From Mycobacterium sp. NBC_00419 (lineage in GTDB: Bacteria > Actinomycetota > Actinomycetes > Mycobacteriales > Mycobacteriaceae): a stretch of DNA of 64,000 nucleotides. Position 1 is the first letter of the stretch, and the number at the start of each line of letters is the position of its first letter. A model generated the notes under the pieces. The model saw only the letters and a program-made list of their open reading frames with translations, did no database searches and was not told where the DNA came from. The translations under genes were made by a program, and so were the position numbers. The DNA lies in the NCBI RefSeq assembly GCF_036023875.1, contig NZ_CP107931.1:992001-1056000 (forward strand). The letters run 5' to 3'. This document shows, piece by piece, positions 63,701-64,000 of this stretch.

Positions 63701-64000
63701 GGGGACGATCGAGAGCGTGGGCGCCAGCGGCGACCCGAACGTGGCAGTGACACCGGTGTGGTCGGCGACCCGCTCGGGATCCCACTCGACCATGACCGTG
63801 GTGGACCCGTTGGTCACCGGGGGCAGGGCGTCAGGGCCGTCGACGCCGGCGGCGATGGCCAGCACGGCACGCATCGCGGCTGCGGCGTCCTCGGTGCGCA
63901 CCACCGGGGCTCCGCCGTCGACCACGGTGGCCGGCAGCGTGTAGGCGATGTCGATCCAGGTGCCCGACAGCGGCACGCTCAGCACCACCCGGTCCGAACC
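57740..64000 (-). CDS. fas: Type I fatty acid synthase, C-terminal two-thirds (5' end beyond window)
   Basis: 2086 residues are visible of a protein expected to be about 3,070. Domains in order: MaoC-like dehydratase (VVSGDHNPIHTD, about 63,270); malonyl/palmitoyl transferase (ACGHSVGEYTAL, about 62,640); Ala/Pro-rich linker; ACP region with ITDGASSRRNQLLVD (about 61,510-61,540, probable phosphopantetheine Ser); ketoreductase (VTGASKGSIAAS, about 60,580; GAYGESKSALDAVV, about 60,090); ketosynthase (VGACATAAVS Cys near 58,790; ISKHDTSTLAN and TLTGHAKGGAAVF histidines). The acetyltransferase and enoylreductase N-domains lie outside. No PPT domain follows KS; acpS is downstream. It makes C16-C26 acyl-CoA for phospholipid and mycolic acid synthesis. 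Confidence 0.97.
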   Translation of the reverse strand, partial: GSDRVVLSVPLSGTWIDIAYTLPATVVDGGAPVVRTEDAAAAMRAVLAIAAGVDGPDALPPVTNGSTTVMVEWDPERVADHTGVTATFGSPLAPTLSIVPDALVGRCWPAVFAAIGGAATDTGFPVVEGLLSLVHLDHAAQLLKPLPKDKTQLTVTATASVATDTEVGRVVPVTVNVTDANGLILAVLEERFAIRGRTGPVELTDPVRAGGAVSENATDTPRRRRRDVAIPAPVDMRPFAVVSGDHNPIHTDQAAALLAGLESPIVHGMWLSAAAQHVVTATDGKPVPPAKLIGWTARFLGMVKPGDDIDFRVDRVGIDLGAEVLEVTAKVGTDLVMSATARLAAPKTVYAFPGQGIQYKGMGMDVRAKSKAARKVWDSADKFTRETLGFSVLHVVRDNPTSLIASGVHYQHPEGVLYLTQFTQVAMATVAAAQVAEMREQGAFVEGAIACGHSVGEYTALACVSGVYPLEALLEVVFHRGSKMHDIVPRDEMGRSDYRLAAIRPSQIDLDDALVNDFVAEIAERTGEFLQIVNFNLRGSQYAIAGTVRGLEALEEEVERRREITGGKRSFILVPGIDVPFHSSVLRVGVDDFRRSLERVMPRDVDPNLLIGRYIPNLVPRPFTLDRDFVQEIRDLVPAEPLDEVLADYDTWRNEKPRELCRKIVTELLAWQFASPVRWIETQDLLFIEEAAGGLGVERFVEVGVKSAPTVAGLASNTLKLPEFAHSTVEVLNTERDAQVLFATDTDPEPEDEPVTEAPVADAAPAAAAPAAAAPAAAPSGGPRPDDIGFDAGDATLALIALSAKMRIDQIEPLDSIESITDGASSRRNQLLVDLGSELNLGAIDGAAEADLSSLKGQVTKLARTYKPFGPVLSDAINDQLRTVLGPSGKRPAAIAERVKKTWELGDGWAKHVTVELALGTREGSSVRGGALGGLHEGALADAGAVDKAIDAAVTAVAARKGVAVSLPSAGGAAGGVVDSAALGEFAEKVTGRDGVLASAARMVLGQLGLDTPVTVPSASTDAELIDLVTTELGSDWPRLVAPAFDGKKAVLLDDRWASAREDLVKLWLADEGDIDADWAQLSERFEGAGHVVATQASWWQGRSLAAGRTIHASLFGRIAAGAESPDKGRYSDEIAVVTGASKGSIAASVVAQLLDGGATVVATTSKLDDDRLDFYKNLYRDHARYGAALWIVPANMASYADIDALVSWVGSEQTESLGPQSIHLKDAQTPTLLFPFAAPRVAGDMSEAGSRSEMEMKVLLWAVERLIGGLSSIGAERDIASRLHVVLPGSPNRGMFGGDGAYGESKSALDAVVNRWNAESSWAQRVSFAHALIGWTKGTGLMGHNDAIVDAVEEAGVTTYTTAEMAAMLLDLCTVDSKVAAANAPLKVDLTGGLGDVQLDMAELAAKAREEMTAEAANSDDEPAAGTIAALPSPPRGLKASTPPQWADIDVDPADLVVIVGGAELGPYGSSRTRFEMEVDNELSAAGVLELAWTTGLIKWEDDPKPGWYDVASGDLVDEAELVERYHDTVVERCGIREFVEDGAIGADHSPPLLVSVFLDKDFSFVVANETEARAFEQADPERTVVRPVPDSGDWQVIRKAGTEIRVPRKAKLSRTVGGQIPTGFDPTVWGIGADMVSSADRVALWNMVATVDAFLSSGFTPTELMRWVHPSLVASTQGTGIGGLTSMQTMFHGNLLGTAKPNDILQEVLPNVVAAHVMQSYVGGYGAMVHPVGACATAAVSVEEGVDKIRLGKAELVVAGGFDDMTSDAITGFGDMAATADTEMMRAKGISDAKISRANDRRRLGFLEAQGGGTILLARGDLAVKMGLPVLAVVGYAQSFGDGVHTSIPAPGLGALGAGRGGKDSVLARSLAKLGVGADDIGVISKHDTSTLANDPNETELHERLADSMGRSPGAPLFIVSQKTLTGHAKGGAAVFQMMGLIQVLREGVIPPNRSLDCVDDELATSGHFVWAREALRLGDKFPLKAGLVTSLGFGHVSGLIALVHPQAFLASLSAQDRADYLERAQQRVLAGQRRLASAIAGGRPMYEKPADRRFDHDLPEKRQEAAMLLDPASRLGDNDIYVR

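Noticed and set aside
57800..63944. Numerous frames of 60-235 aa on both strands
   Set aside because: All are shadows of fas, whose domain motifs run uninterrupted through the region.

Overview
The window is high-GC chromosomal DNA from a Mycobacterium, most likely a rapid-growing Mycolicibacterium-type species. It carries a type I fatty acid synthase with a separate AcpS, the L,D-transpeptidase LdtB, the mycolate reductase CmrA, an MmpS-like protein, a 13E12-family HNH protein and ESX-type WXG proteins. The backbone order (accD1-accA1-fadE19-maoC-citE-bkdABC, TetR, MmpS-like, MFS, cmrA, HerA-like, orn, ldtB, DUF3618, bcp, M20 peptidase, acpS, fas) matches, from memory, the M. tuberculosis stretch around Rv2495c-Rv2524c.

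1-24 kb is core genome. It opens with a truncated BTAD/AAA regulator, echA14, a 13E12 HNH protein and a secreted VCBS-like protein. An eight-gene minus-strand operon for leucine/branched-chain keto-acid breakdown follows (carboxylase, dehydrogenase, hydratase, lyase, Bkd complex). A divergent TetR gene lies beyond a two-site palindromic operator. Then come small membrane proteins, an S9 peptidase, the MmpS-like protein, MFS transporter, cmrA, a HerA-like ATPase and orn. Several of these genes look leaderless, with a -10 hexamer 6-8 nt before the start codon.

24.26-37.17 kb is a 12.9 kb integrative element in tRNA-His, bounded by 47-bp direct repeats. It has a tyrosine integrase with candidate arm-type sites at both ends, a divergent regulatory switch at 33.2 kb, an overlapping chain of small genes leading into a Rep-like winged-helix protein, ParB-like and HNH proteins at the far end, and an orphan HsdR-N-type nuclease plus a DUF2510/DUF4352 membrane protein near the integrase. 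I see no capsid, tail, terminase, lysis or conjugation genes, so it resembles a phage satellite or small integrative element.

37.2-48.9 kb is accessory DNA around core ldtB and tRNA-Lys. It holds a methyltransferase; a compact ESX-linked polymorphic-toxin locus (WXG partner, 566-aa toxin-like protein, four tandem paralogous candidate immunity genes with a 468-474 bp period); an SGNH hydrolase beside an AT3-SGNH acyltransferase; an unknown membrane protein; and a CmcI-type methyltransferase.

48.9-54.4 kb holds a diiron ferritin-like oxidase, an APC permease and two flavoprotein oxidases. After it lie the decayed remains of a divergent arsR/arsC pair (54.39-54.73 kb). The window ends in core genes: DUF3618, bcp, an M20 peptidase, acpS and the C-terminal two-thirds of fas.
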